A DNA stretch of 64,000 nucleotides, from NCBI GenBank assembly GCA_041397775.1, contig JAWKWB010000002.1, positions 124,001 to 188,000 of the forward strand, given 5' to 3'. This document shows, piece by piece, positions 42,497 to 50,430 of the stretch (positions within the stretch are counted from its first letter, which is position 1; each line of letters starts with the position of its first letter). The notes under the pieces were generated by a model. That model did no database searches. It had not been told where the DNA came from and saw only the letters and a program-made list of their open reading frames with translations. The stretch is from Ga0077555 sp041397775 (GTDB lineage Bacteria; Pseudomonadota; Alphaproteobacteria; Rhizobiales; Hyphomicrobiaceae). A program made the position numbers and the translations under genes.

Positions 42497-44080
42497 ATGA
42501 ATAAGATCACGTGCACCGCCGGGGTGCTCGCCGCCGCTTTCGCGACGGTGGCCGTCACCGGTCCGGCTGCTGCCCAGAAGCGGGGCGGTATCTTGAACTT
42601 CGCGGTCGTTGCCGAACCGCCCACCATCGACTGCCATGCAGTGACGACGTTCGCGTTCGCCCATCCTGGCCGCCCGCACTACTCGACGCTGCTCAAGTTC
42701 CAGGGCGGCGCCAACGACGCCAAGATCGTCGGCGATCTCGCCAAGTCGTGGGAGATGTCCAAGGACGGCCTGTCCTATGCGTTCAAGCTCCACGACAACG
42801 TCAAGTTCCATGACGGCGCCCCGATGACGTCCGCAGACGTCAAGGCGAGCTACGAGCGCATCATCAGCCCGCCGCCGGGCGTGATCTCCTCGCGTCGCGC
42901 GCTGTTCCAGGACATCGGCGCCATCGAGACGCCCGATGCCAATACGGTCGTCTTCAAGATGAAGCGCCCGAATGCGTCTCAGCTCACCAACTTCGCCTCG
43001 CCCTGGAACTGCATCTATCGCGCGGCCAAGCTGAAGGAAGATCCGAAGTTCCCGGAGAAGACGATCCTGGGCACCGGCGCCTATCAGTTCGTCGAGTACG
43101 TCAAGGGTTCGCACTGGACGGGCAAGCGCTTCGATGGCTACTTCCTGAAGGACCGGCCCTATCTCGACGGCTACAAGGCCTACTTCGTGAAGTCGGCCGG
43201 CGTCGTGCCGGGCATGCTGGGTGGCCAGTTCGACGGCGAGTTCCGCGGTCGCACGCCCAAGGAGCGCGACCAGATCGTCGACGGCATGAAGGACAAGGCG
43301 CTCGTCACCGAAGGCGCCTGGGTCACCAACCTCATGTTCACGTTCAACGCCAAGAAGAAGCCGTTCGACGACGTGCGGGTTCGCCAGGCGTTGACGATGG
43401 CGGTGGACCGCTGGAACGGCTCGAAGGCGCTCCAGAAGATCTCGATGCTCAAGTTCGTCGGCGGCTTCATGCGGCCGGGCTTCGAGATGGCGCTGCCCGA
43501 GTCCGAGCTCGTCAAGCTGCCGGGCTTCGGCAAGGACATCGAGAAGTCGCGCGCCGAGGCCAAGCGCCTGCTCAAGGCGGCTGGCGTCGAGAAGCTCAAG
43601 ATCCGTCTCGTCAATCGTAACGTCGCCGAACCCTATACCCCCGGCGGCGTGTTCCTGATCGACCAGTGGCGCCGCATCGGTGTCGAGGTCGAGCACGTGC
43701 AGCTCGAGACGAAGCTCTACTTCGACGCGATGAAGCAGGGCAATTTCGACGTGATCATGGAGTTCATCTCCGACTTCGCCGACGATCCGTCCTCGCAGTT
43801 CGACAAGCTGCTGACGAAGGACAAGTCCTCGCGGTCGGCGTCGGGTCACACCGACAAGAAGTTCGACGAGCTGTTCGAGAAGCAGGCCGGCGCGATCACG
43901 ATCGCCGACCGCACGAAGCTGGCCCGCGAACTCGACAGCTACGCGCTGACGCAGGCCTACAATGCGCCGCTGATGTGGTGGCAGCGCATCATCGTGCGCA
44001 ACAAGAAGGTGAAGGGGTGGGAGCACCACAACAACCACTTCACCGCGACCGATCTGGTCAACGTCTGGCTCGATCAGTAA
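42497..44080 (+). CDS. ABC transporter substrate-binding protein, family 5 (intact paralogue)
   Basis: A 527-residue periplasmic binding protein. Signal peptide at 1-27 (GVLAAAFATVAVTGPAAA), then KRGGILNFAVVAEPPTIDCH, KIVGDLAKSWEMSKDGLSYA, LHDNVKFHDGAPMTSADVKA (the SBP_bac_5 signature), GTGAYQFVEYVKGSHWTGKR, DDVRVRQALTMAVDRWNGS and a C-terminal VNVWLDQ. It is closely similar along its length to the broken gene before it, so the operon once had two receptors, perhaps of different specificity. GGGAGGTC lies 11 bases before the ATG. A stem-loop follows the stop. Confidence 0.95.
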   Translation: MNKITCTAGVLAAAFATVAVTGPAAAQKRGGILNFAVVAEPPTIDCHAVTTFAFAHPGRPHYSTLLKFQGGANDAKIVGDLAKSWEMSKDGLSYAFKLHDNVKFHDGAPMTSADVKASYERIISPPPGVISSRRALFQDIGAIETPDANTVVFKMKRPNASQLTNFASPWNCIYRAAKLKEDPKFPEKTILGTGAYQFVEYVKGSHWTGKRFDGYFLKDRPYLDGYKAYFVKSAGVVPGMLGGQFDGEFRGRTPKERDQIVDGMKDKALVTEGAWVTNLMFTFNAKKKPFDDVRVRQALTMAVDRWNGSKALQKISMLKFVGGFMRPGFEMALPESELVKLPGFGKDIEKSRAEAKRLLKAAGVEKLKIRLVNRNVAEPYTPGGVFLIDQWRRIGVEVEHVQLETKLYFDAMKQGNFDVIMEFISDFADDPSSQFDKLLTKDKSSRSASGHTDKKFDELFEKQAGAITIADRTKLARELDSYALTQAYNAPLMWWQRIIVRNKKVKGWEHHNNHFTATDLVNVWLDQ

Positions 44081-44097
44081 TGGCTCGGGACGGGGCG

Positions 44098-44129
44098 CCG
44101 GTTCGCCGACGCCCCGTCCTCTCACAGTT
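44098..44129 (+). promoter_or_regulatory. Intercistronic stem-loop after the binding-protein gene
   Basis: Perfect 10-bp stem GGACGGGGCG / CGCCCCGTCC with a 12-base loop, 17 bases after the stop and 56 before the permease ATG. No T-run. In other binding-protein operons such a stem-loop protects the receptor mRNA and lowers downstream transcription, so the receptor is made in excess; the same is inferred here. Confidence 0.65.
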
Positions 44130-44185
44130 CACGTGCCTGCCCACCGTGACGATCTGGAATTGGCTCAGAGGAAAGTCCTGGCCCC

Positions 44186-45139
44186 ATGTTCAGTTTTCTG
44201 ATCCGCCGCCTGCTACTCGTCATCCCGACACTGGTCGGCGTGGCCGTGGCGGTGTTCTTCCTGATCCGGGTGATGCCTGGCGACGTCGTCGTCGTCAAAC
44301 TGCGCGCCGAAGGTGCCGCTGTCTCCGAGGAGACCATCGAGGCAGAGCGCAAGCGGCTCGGCTTGGACAAGCCGATGATCGTGCAATTCAAGGACTACAT
44401 GATCGGGCTGACGCGGCTCGATCTGGGCAAGTCGCTATGGACGGGCGAATCCGTCAGCGCCGAGATCGCGCAGCGCTTCCCGGTCTCCTTCCAGGTCGCG
44501 ATCATGGCGACGATCATCGCCGTCCTGATTGCCGTGCCGCTGGGGACGCTATCCGCCCTCTACAAGGATAGCTGGATAGACAATACGGTGCGCGTGCTCG
44601 CCGTGTCGGGGCTGGCCATCCCCGGATTCTGGCTCGGCATGCTCATCATCCTGATGCTGCTTGCGGTGTTCAACTGGCTGCCCAAGATCGGATACGTGTC
44701 GATCTTCGAGGATCCGGTCGCCAACCTTTCCGCGCTCATCTGGCCGGCCTTGTCGGTCGGCTACCGCTACGCCGCCGTGGTCACGCGCATGATGCGCTCG
44801 GCCCTCCTGGAGGTGATGCGCGAGGATTACATCCGCACCGCACGCGCCAAGGGCGTGTTCGAAAAGCTCGTCACGCGGCGCCACGCCTTGAAGAACGCGA
44901 TGCTGCCGGTGGTCACGGTCGTCGGCCTGGAATTCGCCTTCCTCATCGGCGGTCTCGTCGTGACCGAGCAGGTCTTCAATCTCAACGGCATCGGCAAGCT
45001 GTTCGTCGACGCGACGACACGTGGCGATTTCACGCTGATCCAGGGCCTCGTGCTGCTGATCGCGGTTGTCTTCGTGATGGTCAATCTCTTGGTCGACGTC
45101 CTCTACGGATGGCTCGACCCGCGTGTCCGCTTGAACTGA
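44186..45139 (+). CDS. ABC transporter permease, DppB type
   Basis: A 317-residue inner-membrane permease: FLIRRLLLVIPTLVGVAVAV at the start, VMPGDVVVVKLRAEGAAVSE, DLGKSLWTGESVSAEIAQRF, and the EAA loop around VMREDYIRTARAKGVFEKLV with the conserved glycine replaced in part. The C terminus ends LVDVLYGWLDPRVRLN, a DppB hallmark. About six membrane helices. It pairs with the DppC-type permease 32 bases downstream. Confidence 0.95.
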   Translation: MFSFLIRRLLLVIPTLVGVAVAVFFLIRVMPGDVVVVKLRAEGAAVSEETIEAERKRLGLDKPMIVQFKDYMIGLTRLDLGKSLWTGESVSAEIAQRFPVSFQVAIMATIIAVLIAVPLGTLSALYKDSWIDNTVRVLAVSGLAIPGFWLGMLIILMLLAVFNWLPKIGYVSIFEDPVANLSALIWPALSVGYRYAAVVTRMMRSALLEVMREDYIRTARAKGVFEKLVTRRHALKNAMLPVVTVVGLEFAFLIGGLVVTEQVFNLNGIGKLFVDATTRGDFTLIQGLVLLIAVVFVMVNLLVDVLYGWLDPRVRLN

Positions 45140-45171
45140 GCGCCCCTCGAGGAGCCTGAAGAGGCACTACC

Positions 45172-46071
45172 ATGGCAGTCACCGCATCACCCTCGTTTCC
45201 CGCCGAGGCCATCCCCAAGCGCCGCAACCCCGTTGTCGCGTTCATGGCCGCCCAGCCGCTCGGGTTCGTCGCCTTCCTCATCATCCTGATGTATTTCGTG
45301 TTCGCGCTGGGCGCCTATTGGATCGCGCCCTACGATCCCGAGGCAGTCGACTTCTCCGCAATGCTCGGTGCGCCCAGCGGCGAGCACTTTTTCGGTACCG
45401 ACCAGTACGGCCGCGACGTGTTCTCGCGGCTCGTCTATGGTGCGCGGACGGCTCTGGCCGTCGGCATCCTCTCGGCCATCGCCGGCTGTACGCTGGGGGC
45501 CGTCGTCGGCGCGACGTCCGGCTATTTCGGCGGCAGGCTCGACACCTTTATCCAGCGCATCGTCGACGTGATGCTGTCGTTTCCCATCATCGTGCTGGCG
45601 ATGGTGGTGGTGGCCGTTCTGGGCCGCAATGCCGTGTTCGGCGTCGATCTCAACCTGATCGCCGCCATCGCGCTCCCGATGGTGCCGAAGATGGCGCGCA
45701 TCGCGCGCTCGTCCACGCTGTCGATCGCGCAGATGCCCTTCATCGATGCCGCGCGGGCGGCCGGCTACAGCCATCCCCGCATCATCCTCAGGCACATCCT
45801 GCCCAACATCGTCGCGCCCTACCTGATCATGCTGACGGCCTTCATCGCCCAGGCGATCCTGCTCGAGGCGAGCCTGTCCTTCCTGGGACTGGGCGTCACC
45901 GAGCCGACGCCGGCCTGGGGCCTGATGTTGACGGGTACCTCGGCGGACTTCTACAAGGCCGCTCCCTGGATGATCATGTTCCCGGGATTGGCGATCACGC
46001 TCGCCGTCTTCGCCTTCAACCTGTTCGGCGACAGCCTGCGTGACTGGCTCGATCCGAAGATGAAGACCTGA
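45172..46071 (+). CDS. ABC transporter permease, DppC type
   Basis: A 299-residue permease: YWIAPYDPEAVDFSAMLGAP with HFFGTDQYGRDVFSRLVYGA (the DppC LGTDxxGRDxxSRL signature), then ARAAGYSHPRIILRHILPNI as the EAA loop that docks on the ATPase, and FGDSLRDWLDPKMK at the end. GAAGAGG precedes the ATG. It is the last gene of the transporter operon and is followed by a strong terminator. Confidence 0.95.
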   Translation: MAVTASPSFPAEAIPKRRNPVVAFMAAQPLGFVAFLIILMYFVFALGAYWIAPYDPEAVDFSAMLGAPSGEHFFGTDQYGRDVFSRLVYGARTALAVGILSAIAGCTLGAVVGATSGYFGGRLDTFIQRIVDVMLSFPIIVLAMVVVAVLGRNAVFGVDLNLIAAIALPMVPKMARIARSSTLSIAQMPFIDAARAAGYSHPRIILRHILPNIVAPYLIMLTAFIAQAILLEASLSFLGLGVTEPTPAWGLMLTGTSADFYKAAPWMIMFPGLAITLAVFAFNLFGDSLRDWLDPKMKT

Positions 46072-46105
46072 TGCAGCGCGTTGCTGCCGCCGCCTGAATG
46101 CATCG

Positions 46106-46132
46106 AGGGCCGGGACGATCTCCCGGCCCTTT
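46106..46132 (+). terminator. Intrinsic terminator of the ABC operon
   Basis: Perfect 10-bp stem AGGGCCGGGA / TCCCGGCCCT with a 5-base loop, followed by TTT, 35 bases after the DppC-type stop. Confidence 0.8.
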
Positions 46133-46366
46133 CGCTTGCCGCGGTCGCGAGCGAGGCGGGGGAGAGCGCCGGCAGGCGTCGTGAAGCTGGCGCGGGCACG
46201 ATTGCAGTCCCGCTGCCAGCGGGTCCCTATGGCTTGCAGGCCACCGTCGCCTGCAACCAAGCTCGCATCGGCGCGGATGTGATGCTAGGCTCCAGTGCCG
46301 TGTTCAATTTCGATTTCGCTGCCGATCGCGACGCGATCGCCCGCCAGAACAGGGAAGACGCCGCCC

Positions 46367-46726
46367 ATGCTTCCGCGCCTTGTCACGTTCGTCCTGCAGG
46401 TCGCTATTACCTGGTATCTGACGCCGGTCATCAAGGCCGCGCTGCCCACGTTCAGCCTGCGCCCCTACGATATTCTCGTCGATGCGGTGCTCTTCGCCCT
46501 CGTGATCGTCCTGGTGGGATTCACCTGCGCGCTGACCTTGAAGAATGTGAAGAAGCCGGGCGGCGGGACGCTGATCGCGAGCATCGTGCTGGGTCTGGTG
46601 TTCGCCGGCCTGACGCTGGTGCCCCAAATCGTCCAGGCGATCGACGGTGCGGTACCCGCCTTGCGGACGATGCACGTCGTCTACCCCATGGCCGGTGCTC
46701 TGCTGGGCTACTACGTCAAGCGCTGA
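46367..46726 (+). CDS. Small membrane protein of unknown function
   Basis: A 119-residue protein with three or four membrane helices: LPRLVTFVLQVAITWYLTPV, DILVDAVLFALVIVLVGFTC and LIASIVLGLVFAGLTLVPQI, then HVVYPMAGALLGYYVKR. AGGGAAG precedes ATG 46367. I recognise no family. Confidence 0.7.
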   Translation: MLPRLVTFVLQVAITWYLTPVIKAALPTFSLRPYDILVDAVLFALVIVLVGFTCALTLKNVKKPGGGTLIASIVLGLVFAGLTLVPQIVQAIDGAVPALRTMHVVYPMAGALLGYYVKR

Positions 46727-46856
46727 AGCCGGCACTCGCCGCGCCACCACACACCCCCCGCGCAATAAGAGAGCCGCACCCGAATTTGGCTGCGGCTTCC
46801 ATCGTTGCAGTGATGTCTTGGGACGTCGAGGCTCCAGATCGCTTGACGCTTTGCCG

Positions 46857-46940
46857 TCAAACCATACCGAGAACGATGGCGGCAATCAGTGCCAGCGATG
46901 CGATCGCGGCCGCCAGATTCATCGTCAATCTCATTTCCAT
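46857..46940 (-). CDS. Single-helix membrane microprotein (27 aa)
   Basis: A 28-codon ORF starting MEMRLTMNLAAAIASLAL and ending IAAIVLGMV. Residues 8-27 form one hydrophobic helix after a short basic start. A near-ideal AAGGAGG sits 5 bases before the ATG. A perfect CtrA box (47009-47023) lies 69 bases upstream. Too short for family recognition; the ribosome site and helix argue for real translation. Confidence 0.55.
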   Translation of the reverse strand: MEMRLTMNLAAAIASLALIAAIVLGMV

Positions 46941-47008
46941 GTCTGCCTCCTTCCCGCCTGGACATAACCACGGCGGCTCCCGGAACGTCGGTCCGGTCGA
47001 CGCAAACC

Positions 47009-47023
47009 TTAAGACTTTCTTAA
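47009..47023. promoter_or_regulatory. CtrA binding site (TTAA-N7-TTAA)
   Basis: TTAAGACTTTCTTAA matches the CtrA consensus exactly, and is flanked as CCTTAAG...CTTAAG, a wider palindrome. It faces the 27-aa ORF on the minus strand (69 bases away) and is 441 bases from the acuI-like gene on the plus strand. Confidence 0.65.
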
Positions 47024-47463
47024 GATGCTCGGCAAGAGAAAAAGTTGCGACGCAATCGCCTTATACTTTCGCCACCGCACCCTCCACTTGGCCTCGTGAA
47101 GTGAACGCAAGATAGCATGTGCTGAAGATTGGTTTTCGGTCTCAGTAATTGTTAGATAATGGAAAGTAGAAAATCTGATATATCTTGAGGTGTGCTGTGT
47201 TTTTCCATGCTGTCGCCATGTTGCAGTCCCGATTGCGACAGCATCGGCATAGAGTCGCTGGGTGATCGGCGGACGCGAGATCTTCGCAGGATCACGAAAA
47301 AGCGATCTCGGAGCCATTTCGACCCTCGCCCTGGACTGGACTCAATTGTGACAAATTTGTTTCTGGACGTGATCTGCACGGCGCGACGGTGCGGCGCTCG
47401 ACAGGCTCACGCAGGAAGGCTAATTCCCAAGCCATGCAACTAGGCCAATCAGGAGAGCGAGAA
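47024..47463. other. AT-richer intergenic stretch
   Basis: 440 bases upstream of the acuI-like gene. Clearly richer in A and T than the surroundings, especially 47110-47230. The short open frames inside have unlikely composition and no ribosome sites. Apart from probable promoters nothing can be named; an unrecognised small RNA is possible. Confidence 0.4.
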
Positions 47464-48450
47464 ATGCAAACCTTCAAGGGGTTCCTGCTGACGAAATCCG
47501 ACAAGGGGCAATCCCTCGCCTGGACGGACCTGACCGAGCAGGATCTCATGGAGGGCGACGTCACTGTCGCGGTCAGCCATTCCACGATCAACTACAAGGA
47601 TGGCCTCGCGCTCACCGGCAAGGCACCTGTGGTGCGGCGCTGGCCGATGATTCCCGGCATCGATTTCGCCGGCGACGTGGTGGCCTCGACGAATCCCGAA
47701 TTCAAGCCCGGTGACGCCGTCGTGCTCAACGGTTGGGGGCTGGGCGAGACGCATACGGGCGCCTACGCTCAGCGCGCGCGCGTCAAGGGCGACTGGCTGA
47801 TCAAGCGACCGGCCGACATCAGCGCCGCACAGGCCATGGCCATCGGCACGGCCGGCTATACGGCGATGCTCTGCATCATGGCGCTGGAGAAGCACGAGGT
47901 GACGCCGGACAAGGGGCCGGTCCTCGTCACCGGCGCGGCCGGCGGTGTCGGCAGCGTCGCCATCGCGATCCTGTCCAGGCTCGGGTTCGACGTCATCGCC
48001 TCGACCGGCCGCGCGACCGAGGCCGACTATCTCAAGTCGCTCGGCGCCAAGGAGATCATCGACCGGGCAGAGCTCTCGGGGCCGGGCCGTGCCCTGGGCA
48101 AGGAGCGCTTCGCCGGCGTCGTCGATGCCGTCGGCAGCACCACGCTCGCCAACGCCATCTCGATGACCAGGTATGCGGGCTGCGTCGCTGCCTGCGGCCT
48201 GGCACAGGGCATGGATCTGCCGGCATCCGTCGCGCCGTTCATCCTGCGCGGGGTGACGCTGGCGGGCATCGACAGTGTGATGGCGCCCAAGAAGAAGCGC
48301 GTGGAAGCGTGGGACCGCCTGGCCCGTGACCTCGATCGTGGTCTTCTGGATGCCCTGAGCGTGACGCGCCCGATCGCCGATGCGCCGGCGCTCGCTCCCG
48401 AGATCCTGGCCGGCCGGGTGCGCGGCCGCGTCGTGCTGGAGATCGGCTGA
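47464..48450 (+). CDS. acuI: Acrylyl-CoA reductase / YhdH-type quinone oxidoreductase
   Basis: A 328-residue MDR-family NADPH enzyme of the AcuI/YhdH branch. It shows HSTINYKDGLALTGKAPVVR, PMIPGIDFAGDVVASTNPEF, VVLNGWGLGETHTGAYAQRA, VLVTGAAGGVGSVAIAILSR (NADPH-binding) and LRGVTLAGIDSVMAPKKKRV, which is diagnostic. AcuI reduces acryloyl-CoA to propionyl-CoA in DMSP and 3-hydroxypropionate metabolism and as detoxification. No DMSP genes are near. AGGAGAG precedes ATG 47464. Confidence 0.92.
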   Translation: MQTFKGFLLTKSDKGQSLAWTDLTEQDLMEGDVTVAVSHSTINYKDGLALTGKAPVVRRWPMIPGIDFAGDVVASTNPEFKPGDAVVLNGWGLGETHTGAYAQRARVKGDWLIKRPADISAAQAMAIGTAGYTAMLCIMALEKHEVTPDKGPVLVTGAAGGVGSVAIAILSRLGFDVIASTGRATEADYLKSLGAKEIIDRAELSGPGRALGKERFAGVVDAVGSTTLANAISMTRYAGCVAACGLAQGMDLPASVAPFILRGVTLAGIDSVMAPKKKRVEAWDRLARDLDRGLLDALSVTRPIADAPALAPEILAGRVRGRVVLEIG

Positions 48451-48475
48451 CGGCTGCCGGCGCGGCCGCAGGTCC

Positions 48476-48835
48476 TCAGTACATGCGGCCGCCGTTGGGC
48501 ACCGGCTGGCTCGGCGCCAGCAGCACCACCTCGCCGTCGCCGCACGGCACGCCCAGTGCCAGCACTTCCGACATGAATTTGCCGATCTGGCGGGGCGGGA
48601 AGTTGACCACGGCAACCACCTGCCGCCCCACCAACGTCTCGGGCGTGTAGTGGCGGGTGATCTGCGCGGAACTCTTCTTGATGCCGATTTGCGGACCGAA
48701 ATCGATCCGCAGCTTGATGGCCGGCTTGCGCGCCTCGGGAAACGGCTCCGCTGCCACGATCGTGCCGACGCGAATATCGACCTTCATGAAGTCGTCGAAA
48801 CCGATCGCCGCCTGCACTGCCGCATCGTTGCTCAT
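48476..48835 (-). CDS. tRNA-binding domain protein (CsaA-like)
   Basis: A 119-residue OB-fold protein: FDDFMKVDIRVGTIVAAEPF, ARKPAIKLRIDFGPQIGIKK, SSAQITRHYTPETLVGRQVV and VNFPPRQIGKFMSEVLALG. This is the complete CsaA pattern; CsaA is described as a secretion-related chaperone in Bacillus and binds tRNA-like RNA. The C-terminal PVPNGGRMY closes the fold. The start at 48835 matches family N termini. Confidence 0.9.
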   Translation of the reverse strand: MSNDAAVQAAIGFDDFMKVDIRVGTIVAAEPFPEARKPAIKLRIDFGPQIGIKKSSAQITRHYTPETLVGRQVVAVVNFPPRQIGKFMSEVLALGVPCGDGEVVLLAPSQPVPNGGRMY

Positions 48836-48883
48836 GGGAGTCCGCTCCTGCCTCGCGTTGGCGCTGGCGGGAGCGGTCACACC

Positions 48884-49564
48884 TCATGCCGATGGCGCGC
48901 TCGTCTCCCGCGGAGGCTCGCTGGCAGACCGTGAATGGGTGCCTTTGCCGAGCCGCCCGAGCGCATTGAGCACGGACGATCCGATCCGGCAAGCGGTACT
49001 GCCGACGCCGGAAAGACCTTCCAGTGTGCGTTGTCCTGTCCGCAGGCGCCGGTCGAGAACGGCCATCGTCTTGGCCTGGCCCGGATCGTCGTCATTGAGC
49101 CACGCGCGTGCAACCGAGGCATAGATGCCCGTGAGGCCGAGCGTGCGCACTGCGCCCTCGATGCCACCGGAGTTGATGCCGGCTGCCTCCAGCATCCACC
49201 GCTGGCTGCAAAGCGCTTGGCCGACCACCTGCAACTCGGGCGCACCCGAACGCGCGATGGAGCGCAGGGCGGGCTTGTAGGGATCGAGCACGTCGAAGCG
49301 GCTCATCAGCACTTCGAACAGGGCATCGCGGGACGACTGGTCCTGCGAGCGTTGCGGTGTCAGGCGCAGCACCTCGTCGTCCACGAGCCTAGCAAAGGTC
49401 GAGAGGATGTCGCCCTTGCTCGCGAAATCCTGCTTCAGCGCCACGAGCGTCGTGCCGGCGCGCACCGCGATCTCGGCCAGCGTGACCTGTCCCCAGGGCT
49501 TCTCGGCGGCAAGGCCGAGCGCGGCGGAGACGATGCGGCCCTTGTCGGTCGTCAGATCGAGCAT
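48884..49564 (-). CDS. TetR family transcriptional regulator
   Basis: A 226-residue protein with a TetR-type N-terminal DNA-binding domain: KGRIVSAALGLAAEKPWGQV, TLAEIAVRAGTTLVALKQDF (HTH) and ASKGDILSTFARLVDDEV. The ligand domain is helical and not recognisable. The last 25 residues are a Ser/Arg-rich tail. GGAG precedes ATG 49564. Targets unknown; the flanking repeats separate it from proC. Confidence 0.83.
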   Translation of the reverse strand: MLDLTTDKGRIVSAALGLAAEKPWGQVTLAEIAVRAGTTLVALKQDFASKGDILSTFARLVDDEVLRLTPQRSQDQSSRDALFEVLMSRFDVLDPYKPALRSIARSGAPELQVVGQALCSQRWMLEAAGINSGGIEGAVRTLGLTGIYASVARAWLNDDDPGQAKTMAVLDRRLRTGQRTLEGLSGVGSTACRIGSSVLNALGRLGKGTHSRSASEPPRETSAPSA

Positions 49565-49674
49565 GGTGTCTCCATTCGTCTCGTCATCGCGGCAAATTTC
49601 GCCAAGCCAACCATCCGGCCTTGGCATCCGGCGCGATGTCGGATCCTTCACATGCTATTCATGTAGGGGTGAGC

Positions 49675-49743
49675 GTGGCGGATTGGAAGTCCGCTCCATG
49701 CCTGCCGCTGGCTCTCAGAGCGGATTTCCAATCGTGACGCCAC
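49675..49743. repeat. Palindromic repeat, family B, copy 3
   Basis: GTGGCG ... CGCCAC outer arms with inner GATTGGAAGTCCGCTC (49681-49696) and AGCGGATTTCCAATC. The sequence matches 3936-4006 most closely, including the central CTGCC block. A family C unit follows directly. Confidence 0.82.
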
Positions 49744-49747
49744 ACGC

Positions 49748-50020
49748 CCCGGTTTCCCGGAAATTGCGCTCCATCCTCCCCTCACCCGGTTTCCCGGAAG
49801 TCGCGCCCTATCCTCCCTTCACCCGGTTCCCAAGAGGCCGCGCCTCACCCTCCCCCGGTTTCCCGGACGGTGCGCGACGCGCGGCGATCCGGGATCCATC
49901 GCAGTGCGGACCACGACGAGCGTCGCCACACATGCGGCGGCGCCGTGCCTGACAGCACCGGGAAAGACCCCGGCTCAGCGGCCGGGCTCTGGCCCGCCCG
50001 CTCGGCCGGGGAAACGGAGG
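49748..50020. repeat. Long intergenic repeat, family C, copy 3
   Basis: Three tandem partial end motifs (CCGGTTTCCCGGAAATTGCG, CCGGTTTCCCGGAAGTCGCG, CCGGTTCCCAAGAGGCCGCG) are followed by a full unit at 49852-50020 with the same blocks as copy 1. The full unit is very similar to copy 4, which lies 65 bases further on. Confidence 0.8.
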
Positions 50021-50085
50021 GAGCGGTAAGCGCGGGGTGTCGTTCAAAACGGAAAGTGGGGCATGGGAGTCCCGCTCGTCTCCCT

Positions 50086-50262
50086 CCCCCGGTTTCCCGG
50101 ACGGCGCGCGATGCGCGGCGGAGTCCGGGATCCATCGCGGTGCGGACCACGACGAGCGTCGCCACATGCGGCGGCGGCGCGGTGCCCCGAGAGCGCCGGG
50201 AAAGACCCCGGCTCGGGCAGCGGCCGGGCTCTGGCCCTTCCGCTTGGCCGGGGAAACGGGGG
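50086..50262. repeat. Long intergenic repeat, family C, copy 4
   Basis: Opens CCCCCGGTTTCCCGGACGGC and closes CCGGGGAAACGGGGGAGGTG. Direct orientation relative to copy 3. The GCGGACCACGACGAGCGTCG block is shared only with copy 3. Confidence 0.8.
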
Positions 50263-50301
50263 AGGTGAGACCAGAGTGAATTGCGCCGGTTATGCCGCTG
50301 G

Positions 50302-50335
50302 CTCGTCGAGCGGACGTCCAATCGTGACGCCACAC
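50302..50335. repeat. Half of a family B palindrome
   Basis: Only one arm remains: CTCGTCGAGCGGACGTCCAA through GACGCCACA. The missing arm is replaced by the end of family C copy 4. With 50355-50424 it forms an inverted copy of the A-B composite at 1549-1708. Confidence 0.75.
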
Positions 50336-50354
50336 TCAGGCAATGATCTTGCTC

Positions 50355-50424
50355 GTGTCCCGTTCGACCGCAAAGTCCGTTCGAAGCCAGCAGAGGAACG
50401 AGACGGACTTTGCCGTCGGGACAC
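50355..50424. repeat. Palindromic repeat, family A, copy 2
   Basis: GTGTCCC / GGGACAC outer arms with inner GACCGCAAAGTCCGT and ACGGACTTTGCCGTC (one mismatch). It ends 6 bases from the proC stop codon, so it forms the 3' end of the proC transcript and may act as its terminator or stabiliser. Confidence 0.82.
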
Positions 50425-50430
50425 GAACCG

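Noticed and set aside
47009..47443. Short open frames in the AT-richer gap
   Set aside because: No ribosome sites, unlikely composition, and overlap with regulatory sequence; no support for coding.
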